Shown one piece after another: positions 23,769-32,932 of a stretch of 41,053 nucleotides of DNA. The number at the start of each line of letters is the position of its first letter. Within the stretch, counting starts at the first letter, position 1. The stretch spans positions 1 to 41,053 of the forward strand of contig WOVA01000029.1 in the NCBI GenBank assembly GCA_009773155.1, read 5' to 3'. Below the pieces are notes generated by a model. The model did no database searches and had not been told where the DNA came from. It worked only from the letters and a program-made list of their open reading frames with translations. The DNA comes from Elusimicrobiota bacterium. Lineage in GTDB: Bacteria; Elusimicrobiota; Elusimicrobia; Elusimicrobiales; UBA9959. A program made the position numbers and the translations under genes.

Positions 23769-25325
23769 ATGCCGATAAAAACCACTATAAAGAAAGGCGC
23801 CTATTTCGACTCGGTGGCGCTGATGCAGGTGGCGAAAAAGCTCAATTCCGTGCCCGGTGTTATCGATTCCGCCGTCGTGATGGCCACCAAGGAGAACAAG
23901 AGCCTGATAAAGGCTTCCGGCCTCCTGACCGCGGAGGTGGAGCGGGCCGGCGAGAACGACCTGGCCATAGCCGTCAGCGCGCGCACCCCGGAAGCCGCCG
24001 AAGCCGCCTTCAATGCCGCCGAGGAACTGCTCAATAAGAAGCCCGCCGCCGCTTCGCCCGGCTCCGACCGCAAGGCCGCCGGTCTCGACGACGCTGTCGC
24101 TTCCCTGGACGGGGCGAACCTCGCCGTAATAAGCGTGGCCGGCCGCTTCGCCGGCGCATTGGCGGCCGACTGCCTGGACAAAGGCCTCAATGTCGTGCTC
24201 TTCTCGGACAATGTTCCCGTCGAGACAGAGGTCGCGCTTAAGAAAGAGGCCGTGAAGAAGGGCCTCCTCGTCATGGGGCCCGACTGCGGCACCGCCATTA
24301 TAAACGGGGCGCCTATCGCCTTCGCCAATTCCGTGCGCCGCGGCAATATCGGCGTGGTCGCCGCCTCCGGCACCGGCGCGCAGGAGGTGACCACCCTGAT
24401 CTCCAACGAAGGCGCCGGGATCTCCCAGTGCCTCGGGACCGGCGGCCGGGACGTCAAAGCCGAGGTCGGCGGGCTCACCTTCCTGCAGGCCCTCTCCATG
24501 CTCGCGAAGGACGAGGCCACGCAAGTGATACTGCTGGTCTCCAAACCTCCGCACCCGTCGGTTATGAAAAATATCGCCGCCGCCGTGAAGCGGATAAAGA
24601 AGCCGGTCGTGGCCGTGCTGCTGGGCGGCGAAGTGAAAGAGAAGGTCAAAAAGGATTTTTATCCGGCCAGGACGCTCGAGGAGGCCGCCTACAAGGCCGC
24701 CTGCCTGGGCAGGGGCCTCAAGGCCGCAAAGGCGAAAGAACTGATCTACGACATGAATCTGCGCGCCGAGGGCCTTGCTAAAAAAGAGGCGGCGAAGAAG
24801 AAACGGGGCCGTTTCCTCAGGGGCTTGTTCACCGGCGGCACTTTCGTCGGAGAGGCGCAGGTCGTGCTGCCCGAATTCACGGGGCCAGTTCTCTCCAACG
24901 CCCCGCTCGATAAGAAGTACAAGCTGAAGAACTCGGTGGCCCTCAGCGGCCACGCCGTCATCGATCTCGGCGAGGACGAGTTCACCGTCGGGCGTCCGCA
25001 TCCGATGATAGACTTCTCGCTGCGCAACAAAATGATCGTTTCCGAGGCGAAGAAACCCGAGGTCTCGGTGCTGCTGCTGGACCTGGTCCTCGGCTACGGC
25101 GCCAACCTCAGGCCGCTCGACGACATACTCCCCCCGCTCGCCGAAGCCTTCAAGGCGAACAGGGAACTCTCCATAGTCGCCTCGGTGACCGGCACCGAGG
25201 CGGACCCGCAGGTCCGTTCTAAGGTAGTGCGCGGCCTGGAAGCGGCGGGCGTGCTGGTCATGCCTTCCAACGCCGGGGCCTGCCGGCTGGCCGGCGAGAT
25301 AATACGCCTGGCGGCGAAGAGGTGA
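23769..25325 (+). CDS. fdrA: FdrA-like protein (acyl-CoA synthetase-related carbamoyltransferase subunit)
   Basis: The 518-residue protein resembles E. coli FdrA and the succinyl-CoA synthetase alpha fold. It contains VMGPDCGTAIINGAPIAF and IGVVAASGTGAQEVTTLIS near residues 165-215, GTGGRDVKAEVGG, and a C-terminal half with HAVIDLGEDEFTVGRPHPMI and LLLDLVLGYGA. FdrA is the subunit linked to phosphorolytic cleavage of a carbamoyl compound (oxalurate to oxamate plus carbamoyl phosphate) in E. coli. Its stop overlaps the next gene region (AGGTGA serves both). No carbamate kinase gene is visible next to it, although one is needed to turn carbamoyl phosphate into ATP. Confidence 0.93.
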   Translation: MPIKTTIKKGAYFDSVALMQVAKKLNSVPGVIDSAVVMATKENKSLIKASGLLTAEVERAGENDLAIAVSARTPEAAEAAFNAAEELLNKKPAAASPGSDRKAAGLDDAVASLDGANLAVISVAGRFAGALAADCLDKGLNVVLFSDNVPVETEVALKKEAVKKGLLVMGPDCGTAIINGAPIAFANSVRRGNIGVVAASGTGAQEVTTLISNEGAGISQCLGTGGRDVKAEVGGLTFLQALSMLAKDEATQVILLVSKPPHPSVMKNIAAAVKRIKKPVVAVLLGGEVKEKVKKDFYPARTLEEAAYKAACLGRGLKAAKAKELIYDMNLRAEGLAKKEAAKKKRGRFLRGLFTGGTFVGEAQVVLPEFTGPVLSNAPLDKKYKLKNSVALSGHAVIDLGEDEFTVGRPHPMIDFSLRNKMIVSEAKKPEVSVLLLDLVLGYGANLRPLDDILPPLAEAFKANRELSIVASVTGTEADPQVRSKVVRGLEAAGVLVMPSNAGACRLAGEIIRLAAKR

Positions 25326-25330
25326 ATTCT

Positions 25331-26722
25331 ATGAAGCTTTTTGAAACGGAACTTAAGGTGGTGAATATCGGCCTGGAATCTTTCCGGCAGGGGCTTAACG
25401 ACGCCGGCGTGAAGAGCGTGCAGGCGCAGTTCAAGCCGCCGCTCTCGACCGAGACTTCGCTTTTCGCGAAAGCCGCCAAGGCGTCGGGCCGCGTTGAGAA
25501 AGCCAACCGCAAGGCTCTTGACCGCATCCTCGGAGCCAAGCCGGCGCTCGTCGGCATGGGAGTGGCGCTCGAAGTCATTCCCGGGATGAGAAGGGACCTT
25601 ATATTGCACGCCGGCCCCCCCGTGACCTGGGACCGCATGTGCGGGCCGATGCGCGGCGGCATCATGGCCGCGCTGATGTACGAGGGTATGGCGAAAAAAC
25701 CGGAAGAAGCTGAGCGGCTGGCCGCCTCGGGGAAGATAAAGTACGCCCCCTGCCACGAGCACGGCGCCGTCGGCCCGATGGCCGGCATCATTTCCGCCTC
25801 CATGCCCGTCTTCATCGTCAAGAACGAGGCGGGCTCCAATTACGCCTACGCCACCCAGAACGAGGGACTGGGCAAGGTGCTGCGCTACGGGGCCTATTCC
25901 CGCGACGTGATAGAGCGGCTCAAGTGGATGGAGAAGACGCTTTACCCGGTGCTGAAGGCCGCGATAGAGTCGCTGGGCCGGATAGACCTCAAGTCCATGG
26001 TGGCGCAGGCGCTGCACATGGGCGACGAGGTGCACAACCGCAACCGCGCCGGGACCTCCCTGCTCTACAGGGCCATCGCCCCCGCCGTCATCAAGACCTG
26101 CCCGGACCCGGAGACCGCGGCGAAGGTGCTGGAGTTCGTCAACGACAACGATCATTTCTTCCTGAACCTTTCGATGGCGCTGTCCAAGGCCTCGCTGGAC
26201 GCCGGCCGCGGAGTCAAGGATTCCAGCGTCGTGGTGGCGATGGCCCGCAACGGCACGGATTTCGGCGTGCAGCTCTCGGGTACCGGCGGCAAGTGGTTCA
26301 CCGGTCCCGCCGAGGTGCCGGACGCGCTGTATTTTCCCGGCTACACTAAGGCTGACGCTAACCCCGATATCGGCGATTCGGCCATAACCGAGACCAACGG
26401 TCTCGGCGGTTTCGCGATAGCGGCGGCGCCGGCGATAGTGCAATTCGTCGGCGGCAGCGCCGCCGACGCCGTGAACTACACGATGGCGATGTACGGCATC
26501 ACGGCCGGCGAGAACAATATCTACAAGATCCCCTACCTCAACTTCCGCGGCACCCCTACGGGAATTGACGTCGTGAAAGTCGCGAAGACGGGTATCCTGC
26601 CGTTCATAGACACCGGGGTGGCGCACAAGAACCCGGGCGTGGGCCAGGTGGGCGCCGGAGTGCTCAGCGCGCCGGCCGAGCCTTTCCGCAAGGCCTTCGA
26701 GGCCTTCGCCAGGGGATTGTAG
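25331..26722 (+). CDS. DUF1116 protein (YlbE/AllG-like subunit of oxamate carbamoyltransferase)
   Basis: The 463-residue protein matches the DUF1116 family: KPALVGMGVALEVIPGMRRD, LHAGPPVTWDRMCGPMRGG, YAPCHEHGAVGPMAGI, a long NRNRAGTSLLYRAIAP stretch, and KTGILPFIDTGVAHKNPG near the end. ATG 25331 is preferred because AGGTGA overlapping the fdrA stop is at ribosome-binding distance; GTG 25322 is possible. It is the last gene of the cluster. It is followed by about 500 non-coding bases with hairpin repeats. Confidence 0.92.
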   Translation: MKLFETELKVVNIGLESFRQGLNDAGVKSVQAQFKPPLSTETSLFAKAAKASGRVEKANRKALDRILGAKPALVGMGVALEVIPGMRRDLILHAGPPVTWDRMCGPMRGGIMAALMYEGMAKKPEEAERLAASGKIKYAPCHEHGAVGPMAGIISASMPVFIVKNEAGSNYAYATQNEGLGKVLRYGAYSRDVIERLKWMEKTLYPVLKAAIESLGRIDLKSMVAQALHMGDEVHNRNRAGTSLLYRAIAPAVIKTCPDPETAAKVLEFVNDNDHFFLNLSMALSKASLDAGRGVKDSSVVVAMARNGTDFGVQLSGTGGKWFTGPAEVPDALYFPGYTKADANPDIGDSAITETNGLGGFAIAAAPAIVQFVGGSAADAVNYTMAMYGITAGENNIYKIPYLNFRGTPTGIDVVKVAKTGILPFIDTGVAHKNPGVGQVGAGVLSAPAEPFRKAFEAFARGL

Positions 26723-26732
26723 GGAAGAACCA

Positions 26733-26892
26733 TGCCGGGGTATGTCGGCGTGCCAGCACGCAGGACACGGACTCGCGCGCATAGCGCGTCGGTCCTCGGC
26801 TCTCGGCGCTCGCGCTTACGATGCTCGCGCCTCCGAGGCGGTCCTGCTTAGCGACGGCTTTGCTTAAGTGATGCCCCGCCATCCCCCGGCTA
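26733..26892 (+). repeat. Dispersed intergenic hairpin element, copy B
   Basis: It starts ATGCCGGGGTATGTCGGCGT and ends with GATGCCCCGCCATCCCCCGG, arms that pair imperfectly. CGCGCTTACG in the middle and TTTGCTTAAG near the end also occur in copy A (13675-13882). It lies at the 3' end of the catabolic cluster and does not code for protein. Confidence 0.6.
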
Positions 26893-26919
26893 TCTCCTTA
26901 TGGGACGCTTGACGGGCAG

Positions 26920-27031
26920 GGCTCCCTCGGCGGGCCTTCCGAAGCCGCATCGGAGGCTTTCCCCGAGCGTAGCGCCGGGTGTATTTTAGAAAGCCGAACC
27001 CGTGGCGGAGTGAAGGCCCGGCGAGGGAGTC
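26920..27031 (+). repeat. Long inverted repeat between the catabolic cluster and rimP
   Basis: The left arm at 26920-26940 (GGCTCCCTCGGCGGGCCTTC) pairs with the right arm at 27012-27031 (GAAGGCCCGGCGAGGGAGTC) with only two or three mismatches, enclosing about 70 bases that contain GAAGCCGCATCGGAGGCTTT. No gene is seen from 26723 to 27225 apart from this, hairpin copy B and the rimP promoter. Confidence 0.6.
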
Positions 27032-27073
27032 ACTGCTGGCGCCCGGAATAGTTCTCCATACCTACCCGGGCTC

Positions 27074-27102
27074 TTGCCCTTAAAGGGCTATAATGCTATT
27101 AT
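27074..27102 (+). promoter_or_regulatory. Candidate promoter of the rimP-nusA-infB operon
   Basis: TTGCCC at 27074-27079 and TATTAT at 27097-27102 are 17 bases apart, within an AT-rich patch with overlapping TATAAT words. A leader of about 120 bases follows and contains a stem of GGCCGCCG (27128-27135) with CGGCGGCC (27173-27180), a possible regulatory hairpin. Confidence 0.5.
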
Positions 27103-27225
27103 AATTATGCGGTGGCTTGATGTTCGGGGCCGCCGTTTTCATAGGACCTGCAGTTCACCCGCAGCAGTCCCGCGGCGGCCGCCAGGCCCCGCCGACCCGG
27201 AAGACATCGGTGGGATGGAAAGATT

Positions 27226-27696
27226 ATGGACAAGGATAGGCTTTTTCAGGAAATAGACGCCCTGCTCTCCGCGGAGGGCTTCGAACTCTCGGACCTCAGG
27301 GTCCTGCCCCAGCCCGGCGGCAAGCCGCTGATACAGATCTTCATAGACAAGGACCCGGGCGGCGTCACGCTGGACGACTGCGGCGCCTGGAGCGACAAGA
27401 TCGGCTCCCACCTGGACCTGGGCGACCTGCTGACCAGCGGCTACATCCTGGAGGTCTCCTCCCCCGGCGTGGACCGCGCGCTCAGGCGCGAAAAGGATTT
27501 TAAAAAGTTCGCCGGCAGCCGGGTCCATATCCGCCTGAAGCGCCCGGTCAACAACTCCCGCAACTACCACGCGGAGCTCAAGGGCTTCGCGGACGGCAAA
27601 GTGCTGCTTTCGGACGGTCTCGCTTTCTCCCTCGAGGACATCGAAGAGGCGAGGATAGAGCCCGATTACGACGAAATACTCAAAAAACACAAATAA
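27226..27696 (+). CDS. rimP: Ribosome maturation factor RimP
   Basis: The 156-residue 30S assembly factor has the normal length. Diagnostic features are LLSAEGFELSDLRVLPQPGG, the IDKDPGGVTLDDC motif, and the conserved YILEVSSPGVDRALRREKDFKKFAG. The C-terminal SH3-like domain follows. It is first in the classical rimP-nusA-infB-rbfA order, nine bases before nusA. Confidence 0.95.
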   Translation: MDKDRLFQEIDALLSAEGFELSDLRVLPQPGGKPLIQIFIDKDPGGVTLDDCGAWSDKIGSHLDLGDLLTSGYILEVSSPGVDRALRREKDFKKFAGSRVHIRLKRPVNNSRNYHAELKGFADGKVLLSDGLAFSLEDIEEARIEPDYDEILKKHK

Positions 27697-27705
27697 GAGG
27701 CTAAA

Positions 27706-29124
27706 ATGGAAAAACAGAAAAGCGAACTCTCCCTGGTCCTGGACCAGCTCGAAAGGGAAAAGAACATAAAGCGCGAGGACGTCTTCAAGACCATCACCGA
27801 TTCCCTCGTCTCCGCCCTGAGAAAATATTTCGGCAAGACCGCCCAGCTGACGGCCACCATCGACCCCGACACCGCCGAGATGCGCGGCTTCCTGGTCAAG
27901 AAAGTCGTCGAGGAGGTCTATACCCCCGACATCGAGATCACCCTCGAAGAGGCCCAGGCGTTCAGCCCCGAAGCCAAGCTCGGCGACGACCTGAGCATCC
28001 CCGTCGACATCAAGGACTTTTCCCGCATCGCCGCCCAGACGGCCAAGCAGGTGCTCATACAGAAGATACGCGAGATAGAGAAGGTCAAGATCTTCGACGA
28101 GTTCAAGCCGCGCGAGGGAGAGGTCGTCACCGGCCTGGTCCATCACGTCGCCGGCCGCGACATCTTCGTAGACCTCGGCAAGACCGAGGCCATTCTGCCC
28201 TTCTCCGAGCAGATCCGCCGCGAGCACTACACCGTCAACCAGCGCATCCGCGCCATCATCCACCGCGTGGACAAGGAGAACAAGGGGCTGCAGATCGTCC
28301 TCTCCCGCGCTTCCAACTCCTTCCTCAAGTCCCTCTTCGAGGCCGAGGTGCCCGAGATAGCGGAGAAGGTCATAGAGATCGTCAACGTCGCCCGCGAGCC
28401 CGGCTTCCGCGCCAAGGTGGTCGTGCGCAGCAACTCCACCAAGGTGGACCCCGTCGGCGCCTGCGTCGGCATACGCGGCTCCCGCATACGCGTCATCATG
28501 ACCGAGCTGGCCGGCGAAAAGATAGACCTCATCCCGTACAACGAGGAGACGCTCTACTTCATCGCCAAGGCCTTCTCCCCCGCCACCCCGACCTCGGTCA
28601 AGGTGCTGGACAAGGAGCACAGAAGGGCGCTGGTGATCGTCCCCGACGACCAGCTCGCCATCGCCATAGGCCGCGAGGGCCAGAATATCAGGCTCGTCTC
28701 GCGCCTGACCGGCTGGGAGCTGGAGGTGAAGTCCGAGGGCCAGAAGTCCGAAGAGACCCGCAAGACCACCGAGCTAGTGGCCAACGAGCTGCTCAAGGTG
28801 GACGGCATCGGCAACAAGGTCGCCGAGACCCTGATCACCATGGGCATCGACAGCATACAGAAGCTCTCGGTTCTCACGGCCGACCAGCTTTCCTCCTTCC
28901 AGGGCATCGGCCCCAAGACGGCCCAGCGGATGATAGACGGGGCCAAGAAGTTCCTGGAGGACAACCTCGGCTATGACGGTACGTCCACGCCCGCGGCGGC
29001 GGCTCCCGCTCCCGCGGCCGAAAAGCCCGCGGCCGAGGAACCCGCGGCGGAGCAGCCAGAGACCCCCGCCGCCAAAGATGAATCAACGGAGGCGTCGAAT
29101 GACCCAGAAAAAAACAAAGAATGA
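27706..29124 (+). CDS. nusA: Transcription termination/antitermination factor NusA
   Basis: The 472-residue protein has the N-terminal RNA-polymerase-binding domain (1-125), an S1 domain (about 130-200, GEVVTGLVHHVAGRDIFVDL), two KH domains (KVDPVGACVGIRGSRIRVIM and AIGREGQNIRLVSRL), and a helix-hairpin-helix region (KVDGIGNKVAETLI and FQGIGPKTAQRMIDG). The tail is an Ala/Pro/Glu-rich low-complexity stretch. Its 3' end overlaps the infB start by 26 bases. Confidence 0.97.
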   Translation: MEKQKSELSLVLDQLEREKNIKREDVFKTITDSLVSALRKYFGKTAQLTATIDPDTAEMRGFLVKKVVEEVYTPDIEITLEEAQAFSPEAKLGDDLSIPVDIKDFSRIAAQTAKQVLIQKIREIEKVKIFDEFKPREGEVVTGLVHHVAGRDIFVDLGKTEAILPFSEQIRREHYTVNQRIRAIIHRVDKENKGLQIVLSRASNSFLKSLFEAEVPEIAEKVIEIVNVAREPGFRAKVVVRSNSTKVDPVGACVGIRGSRIRVIMTELAGEKIDLIPYNEETLYFIAKAFSPATPTSVKVLDKEHRRALVIVPDDQLAIAIGREGQNIRLVSRLTGWELEVKSEGQKSEETRKTTELVANELLKVDGIGNKVAETLITMGIDSIQKLSVLTADQLSSFQGIGPKTAQRMIDGAKKFLEDNLGYDGTSTPAAAAPAPAAEKPAAEEPAAEQPETPAAKDESTEASNDPEKNKE

Positions 29125-31564
29125 CGAATTGAAGGAAGACGCCGCCCCGGGACAGGAAGAGGCCAAGCTTAAAGCCAAAAAGGCCGCGGCCAAGGGCGAG
29201 CCCAAGGCTAAGAAGCCGGCCGCCAAAAAGCCCGCGACGGCGGCGGACACCGACGTCCCCGCGGCTCCCAAAAAGGCCAAGGTCTCCAAACCCAAGGCCA
29301 AGAAAGCCGACGAAGAGGAGGAGGATCTCTCTCCCCGTGCCGGCCCTGTTTCCGCTTTCTCCCTCAAGCCCATAAGGCAGATCTCGGCCAGGAGAATGGT
29401 CGGGCCGCGGCCCACGCCGCCGCCTCCCCCGCCGCCCCCTCCGCCGGAGCCCGAAAAGCCAGTCGTCGAGGCCGCGCCGGCCCCCGTGGAGCCGCCCAAA
29501 CCCGAGACTCCCCCTGCCGCCCCGGAAAAGCCCGCCGCGCCCCAGAAGCCCGCGGAGCCGGCCAAGCCGAATCTGGCCAACATAAACTTCAAGTCGGAGA
29601 TAACGCTGCCCAGGGCGCCCGGTCCCGGCTACCAGGCTCCCAGGCCCCCGGGCCCGTCGCACCGCCCCCATCAGCGCTACGGCGTCCCGGCCCGCCCGAC
29701 TCCCGCCGCCGCCAGGCCCGCGCCGCCCCCTCCGCCCAGGCCGGAGCCCAAACCGGAGCCCAAGCCGGAGGAAAATACGGCGCTCGACACGCTCAAAACC
29801 CTCAAGATCTCCACGCAGATTACGGTTCGCGAGCTGGCCGAGAAGATGGAAGTCAAGCCCGTGGACCTGATCAAGAAACTGTTCGTCAACATGGGAGTCC
29901 CGGCCACCATCACGCAGCGGCTGGAGCCCGACGTGGCCGAACTGGTCGCGGCCGATTACGGCTTCAACCTGGAAATAGCGGAGCTCTACGACGACGAGGC
30001 CAAGGCGACGGAGGAGGCCGAGCAGGACGATCCGGCCACTCTCAAGCCCCGCCCCCCAATCATCACGATCATGGGCCACGTTGACCACGGCAAGACCACG
30101 CTGCTCGATGCGCTGCGCGAGTCGAACGTGGTGGACGGCGAGGCCGGCCAGATAACCCAGCATATCGGCGCCTATACCGTTAAGACCTCCAAGGGCCTGG
30201 TAACGGTGCTCGACACCCCCGGCCACGCGGCCTTCACGGCCATGCGTGCCCACGGCGTAAAGGTCACCGACCTGGTCGTGCTGGTGGTTTCCGCCGTCGA
30301 CGGCGTCATGCCGCAAACGCTGGAGGCCATCAACCACGCCAAGGCCGCCAATGTGCCGATAGTGGTGGCCATCAACAAGATGGACCTGCCGACGGCCAAC
30401 CCGGCCAGCATCAAGCAGCAGCTCGCCGGCCACGGCCTGAACCCCGAGGAATGGGGCGGCAGTACCGTCATGGTGGATATCTCCGCCCTTAAGCGTACCA
30501 ACATAGACAAACTGATGGAAATGGTCAGCATACAGGCCGAGCTCATGGAGCTCAAAGCCAACCCCGACAAGGCCGGCCTGGCCATCGTGGTGGAGGCCAG
30601 GCTGGACTCCAGGCGCGGCGTGGTCTGCACCGTCGTCTGCACCGGCGGCACTATAAAGGTCGGCCAGCCCTTCGTTGTCGGCACGGCCGGCGGCAAGGTT
30701 CGCGCCATAGTGGACGACCGCGGCCGCAGACTGGAGTCGCTGACCCCCGGCATGCCCGGCGAGCTGCTGGGCGTCGGGGGAGAGGTTCCCCACGCGGGCG
30801 ACATGTTCCGCGTCTATGAGTCGGACAAGGAAGCCAGGCACGTGGCCGAGACCCGCAAGATGCACAGGAAGCAGGACGCGCTGATACACCAGAGGCACGT
30901 AACGCTGCTCTCGCTCAAGTCCCAGGTCGAGCAGAAGCTGCTCAAGACGCTCAACGTGGTCCTCAAGACCGACGTCTTCGGCTCGCTGCAGGCCATCAAG
31001 GACTCGCTCGAGAAGCTCAGCACGCAGGAAGTGGCGATACACATACTCCACTCCGGCGTGGGCAACGTGACCGAGTCCGACGTGCTGCTGGCAAAGGCGT
31101 CAAACGCCGTCATCTTCGGCTTCAACGCCACCGCCGACTCCAAGTCGGAGGAAGCCGCCAGGGAAGCCGGCGTCGAGGTCAGGTCGTACAAGATCATCTA
31201 CGACCTGTTCGAGGACATCAAGGCCGCCATGAGCGGCATGCTCGAGCCCGAGATCGTCGAGACCGTCACCGGGCGGGCGGAGATCCTCAAGATCTTCGAC
31301 CTCAGCTCCGGGCGCGTGGCCGGCTCCCAGGTCAGGGAAGGCAAGATGGTGCGCAACCAGCCCGTGCGCGTGGTGCGCGGCGGGCAGGTGGTGGGCAGCG
31401 GCAGGATCTCCGGCCTCAAGCGCGTCAAGGACGACGTACGCGAGGTGGAGAAGGGCCTGGAGTGCGGCATCCTGCTGGAGGGGATCAAGGACTTCCAGGC
31501 CGGCGATATGCTGGAGGCTGTCACCAGGGAAGAGCGGGTGAGGCGCATAACGACCAATGTTTAA
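29099..31564 (+). CDS. infB: Translation initiation factor IF-2
   Basis: The 821-residue GTPase places initiator tRNA on the ribosome. The first about 235 residues are a Lys/Ala then Pro-rich linker with a poly-Pro run. An IF2-N module follows ([20 protein letters not shown]). The G domain has [17 protein letters not shown] and NKMD. Domains II-IV end with the normal C-terminus. ATG 29099 was chosen because GGAGG at 29088-29092 precedes it; the open frame further upstream is a shadow inside nusA. Confidence 0.96.
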   Translation: MTQKKTKNDELKEDAAPGQEEAKLKAKKAAAKGEPKAKKPAAKKPATAADTDVPAAPKKAKVSKPKAKKADEEEEDLSPRAGPVSAFSLKPIRQISARRMVGPRPTPPPPPPPPPPEPEKPVVEAAPAPVEPPKPETPPAAPEKPAAPQKPAEPAKPNLANINFKSEITLPRAPGPGYQAPRPPGPSHRPHQRYGVPARPTPAAARPAPPPPPRPEPKPEPKPEENTALDTLKTLKISTQITVRELAEKMEVKPVDLIKKLFVNMGVPATITQRLEPDVAELVAADYGFNLEIAELYDDEAKATEEAEQDDPATLKPRPPIITIMGHVDHGKTTLLDALRESNVVDGEAGQITQHIGAYTVKTSKGLVTVLDTPGHAAFTAMRAHGVKVTDLVVLVVSAVDGVMPQTLEAINHAKAANVPIVVAINKMDLPTANPASIKQQLAGHGLNPEEWGGSTVMVDISALKRTNIDKLMEMVSIQAELMELKANPDKAGLAIVVEARLDSRRGVVCTVVCTGGTIKVGQPFVVGTAGGKVRAIVDDRGRRLESLTPGMPGELLGVGGEVPHAGDMFRVYESDKEARHVAETRKMHRKQDALIHQRHVTLLSLKSQVEQKLLKTLNVVLKTDVFGSLQAIKDSLEKLSTQEVAIHILHSGVGNVTESDVLLAKASNAVIFGFNATADSKSEEAAREAGVEVRSYKIIYDLFEDIKAAMSGMLEPEIVETVTGRAEILKIFDLSSGRVAGSQVREGKMVRNQPVRVVRGGQVVGSGRISGLKRVKDDVREVEKGLECGILLEGIKDFQAGDMLEAVTREERVRRITTNV

Positions 31565-31955
31565 GCGCTCGGAGAGGCTCAATGAACTGTTCATCGCGGA
31601 GGTTAACTTCGCGCTCAGGGACGTCAACGGCCTCAACTCCAACGGGATAGTCACGATAACGGGCGTGAAGATATCGCCGGACGGCAAGGACCTGGCGGTC
31701 TTCTACTCGGTCCTGGGTTCCCCCCAGGACCGGGAGAAGAGCGGGCTTATACTCCAGCGCGCCGTTCGCGAGGTGCGCGAGAGCCTGCGCAAGCGCCTGC
31801 GGCTCAAGTACATCCCGAACCTGGCCTTCCGTTACGACTCTACTCCGGAGGAAGCGGCCAAGCTGGAGAAGGTTTTCCGCAGGATAGAATCCCAGAAGCC
31901 CCCGCAGGGCGAGGATAAAGGCGATGAAGAAAAAGCCGGCGGAACTGAACTTTGA
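31557..31955 (+). CDS. rbfA: Ribosome-binding factor A
   Basis: The 132-residue 30S maturation factor has a KH-like fold. The sequence [21 protein letters not shown], a DGKDLAVFYSVLG strand, and the closing RLRLKYIPNLAFRYDST motif are typical. It overlaps infB by eight bases and extends 32 bases into the nrnA gene. The charged C-terminal tail after residue 108 is not conserved. Confidence 0.95.
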   Translation: MFKRSERLNELFIAEVNFALRDVNGLNSNGIVTITGVKISPDGKDLAVFYSVLGSPQDREKSGLILQRAVREVRESLRKRLRLKYIPNLAFRYDSTPEEAAKLEKVFRRIESQKPPQGEDKGDEEKAGGTEL

Positions 31956-32922
31956 AGAAGAGCTGAACAAGCTCGAGAAGGTCATAGCCGACGGCCGGAC
32001 CTTCTTCCTGGCCGGGCACGTGAACCCCGACGGGGACACCATCGGCTCGATGCTGGGCCTCGGTTCGGTGCTCAAGCGCCTGGGCAAGAAGGTCTACCTC
32101 TACTCGCGCGACGCGGCGCCGGACAATCTCGGTTTCCTCCGCAACGTAAGATCCATAAAGATAGGCCGCCCTCCCAAGGGCTCTTTCGACGCCGCGATAC
32201 TGCTGGAATGCTCCACCCCCGAGCGCGGCGGCGAGGATATCAAGGACGTCCTCGGGCGGGTAGGCACCGTCGTGAACATAGACCATCATAAGACCTCGGT
32301 GGCCTACGGCGACGTCAACGTGCTGGATATGCACGCCTCCTCCACGGCGGAGATCATCTACCGCCTGCTCTACGACATGAAAGTGGAGCTAAACAAGACA
32401 GAGGCCACGGCCCTCTACACCGGCATAGTGACCGACACCGGACGCTTCCATTTTCCGGCCACCAGCCCGCGCACGCTCGACGTCGCCGCGCGCCTCATGC
32501 AGACGGGCTTTAAGTTCTCCCGCATCAACGACCTGCTCTACGCCACCAGGGCCTTCGAGTCGATGAAGATACTCGGCCGGGCCCTGGAGAGCCTGGAACT
32601 GCTCAATGGCGGGCGCCTGGCGGTCATGACGCTCAAAGCCTCCGACTTCGAGGTCTTCTCCGCCCGCACCGAGCACAGCGAGAACGTCATCAACTACGGC
32701 ACTATGGTGCCTGGCGTGAAGATATCCATACTTTTCCGCGAGGACCAGGAGCGAGTGAACGTCACGTTCCGCTCCAGAGGCCACGCCGACGTCAGCCACC
32801 TCGCCCGCCGGTTCGGCGGCGGCGGCCACCGCAACGCGGCCGGCTGCCGCGTGAAGGCCACGCTGGCCGAGGCCAGGGAAAAGGTGCTGGCCGCCGCGCT
32901 GCCTCTTCTCAAGACAGCCTGA
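31924..32922 (+). CDS. nrnA: DHH/DHHA1 phosphoesterase (NrnA-type oligoribonuclease/pAp phosphatase)
   Basis: The 332-residue enzyme degrades short oligoribonucleotides and 3',5'-bisphosphate nucleotides. The DHH motifs are GHVNPDGDTIGSMLGLG near residue 38, NIDHHKTSVAYGDVNV near residue 119, and a TDTGRF region. The DHHA1 domain ends with FGGGGHRNAAGCRV. It sits between rbfA and truB as in many bacteria. Confidence 0.93.
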   Translation: MKKKPAELNFEEELNKLEKVIADGRTFFLAGHVNPDGDTIGSMLGLGSVLKRLGKKVYLYSRDAAPDNLGFLRNVRSIKIGRPPKGSFDAAILLECSTPERGGEDIKDVLGRVGTVVNIDHHKTSVAYGDVNVLDMHASSTAEIIYRLLYDMKVELNKTEATALYTGIVTDTGRFHFPATSPRTLDVAARLMQTGFKFSRINDLLYATRAFESMKILGRALESLELLNGGRLAVMTLKASDFEVFSARTEHSENVINYGTMVPGVKISILFREDQERVNVTFRSRGHADVSHLARRFGGGGHRNAAGCRVKATLAEAREKVLAAALPLLKTA

Positions 32923-32932
32923 GGCCCGTCCC

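Noticed and set aside
28874-31051. Long minus-strand open frame (725 codons) opposite infB
   Set aside because: It is an Arg/Gly/Leu-rich shadow of the IF-2 coding strand, whose own domains are unmistakable.
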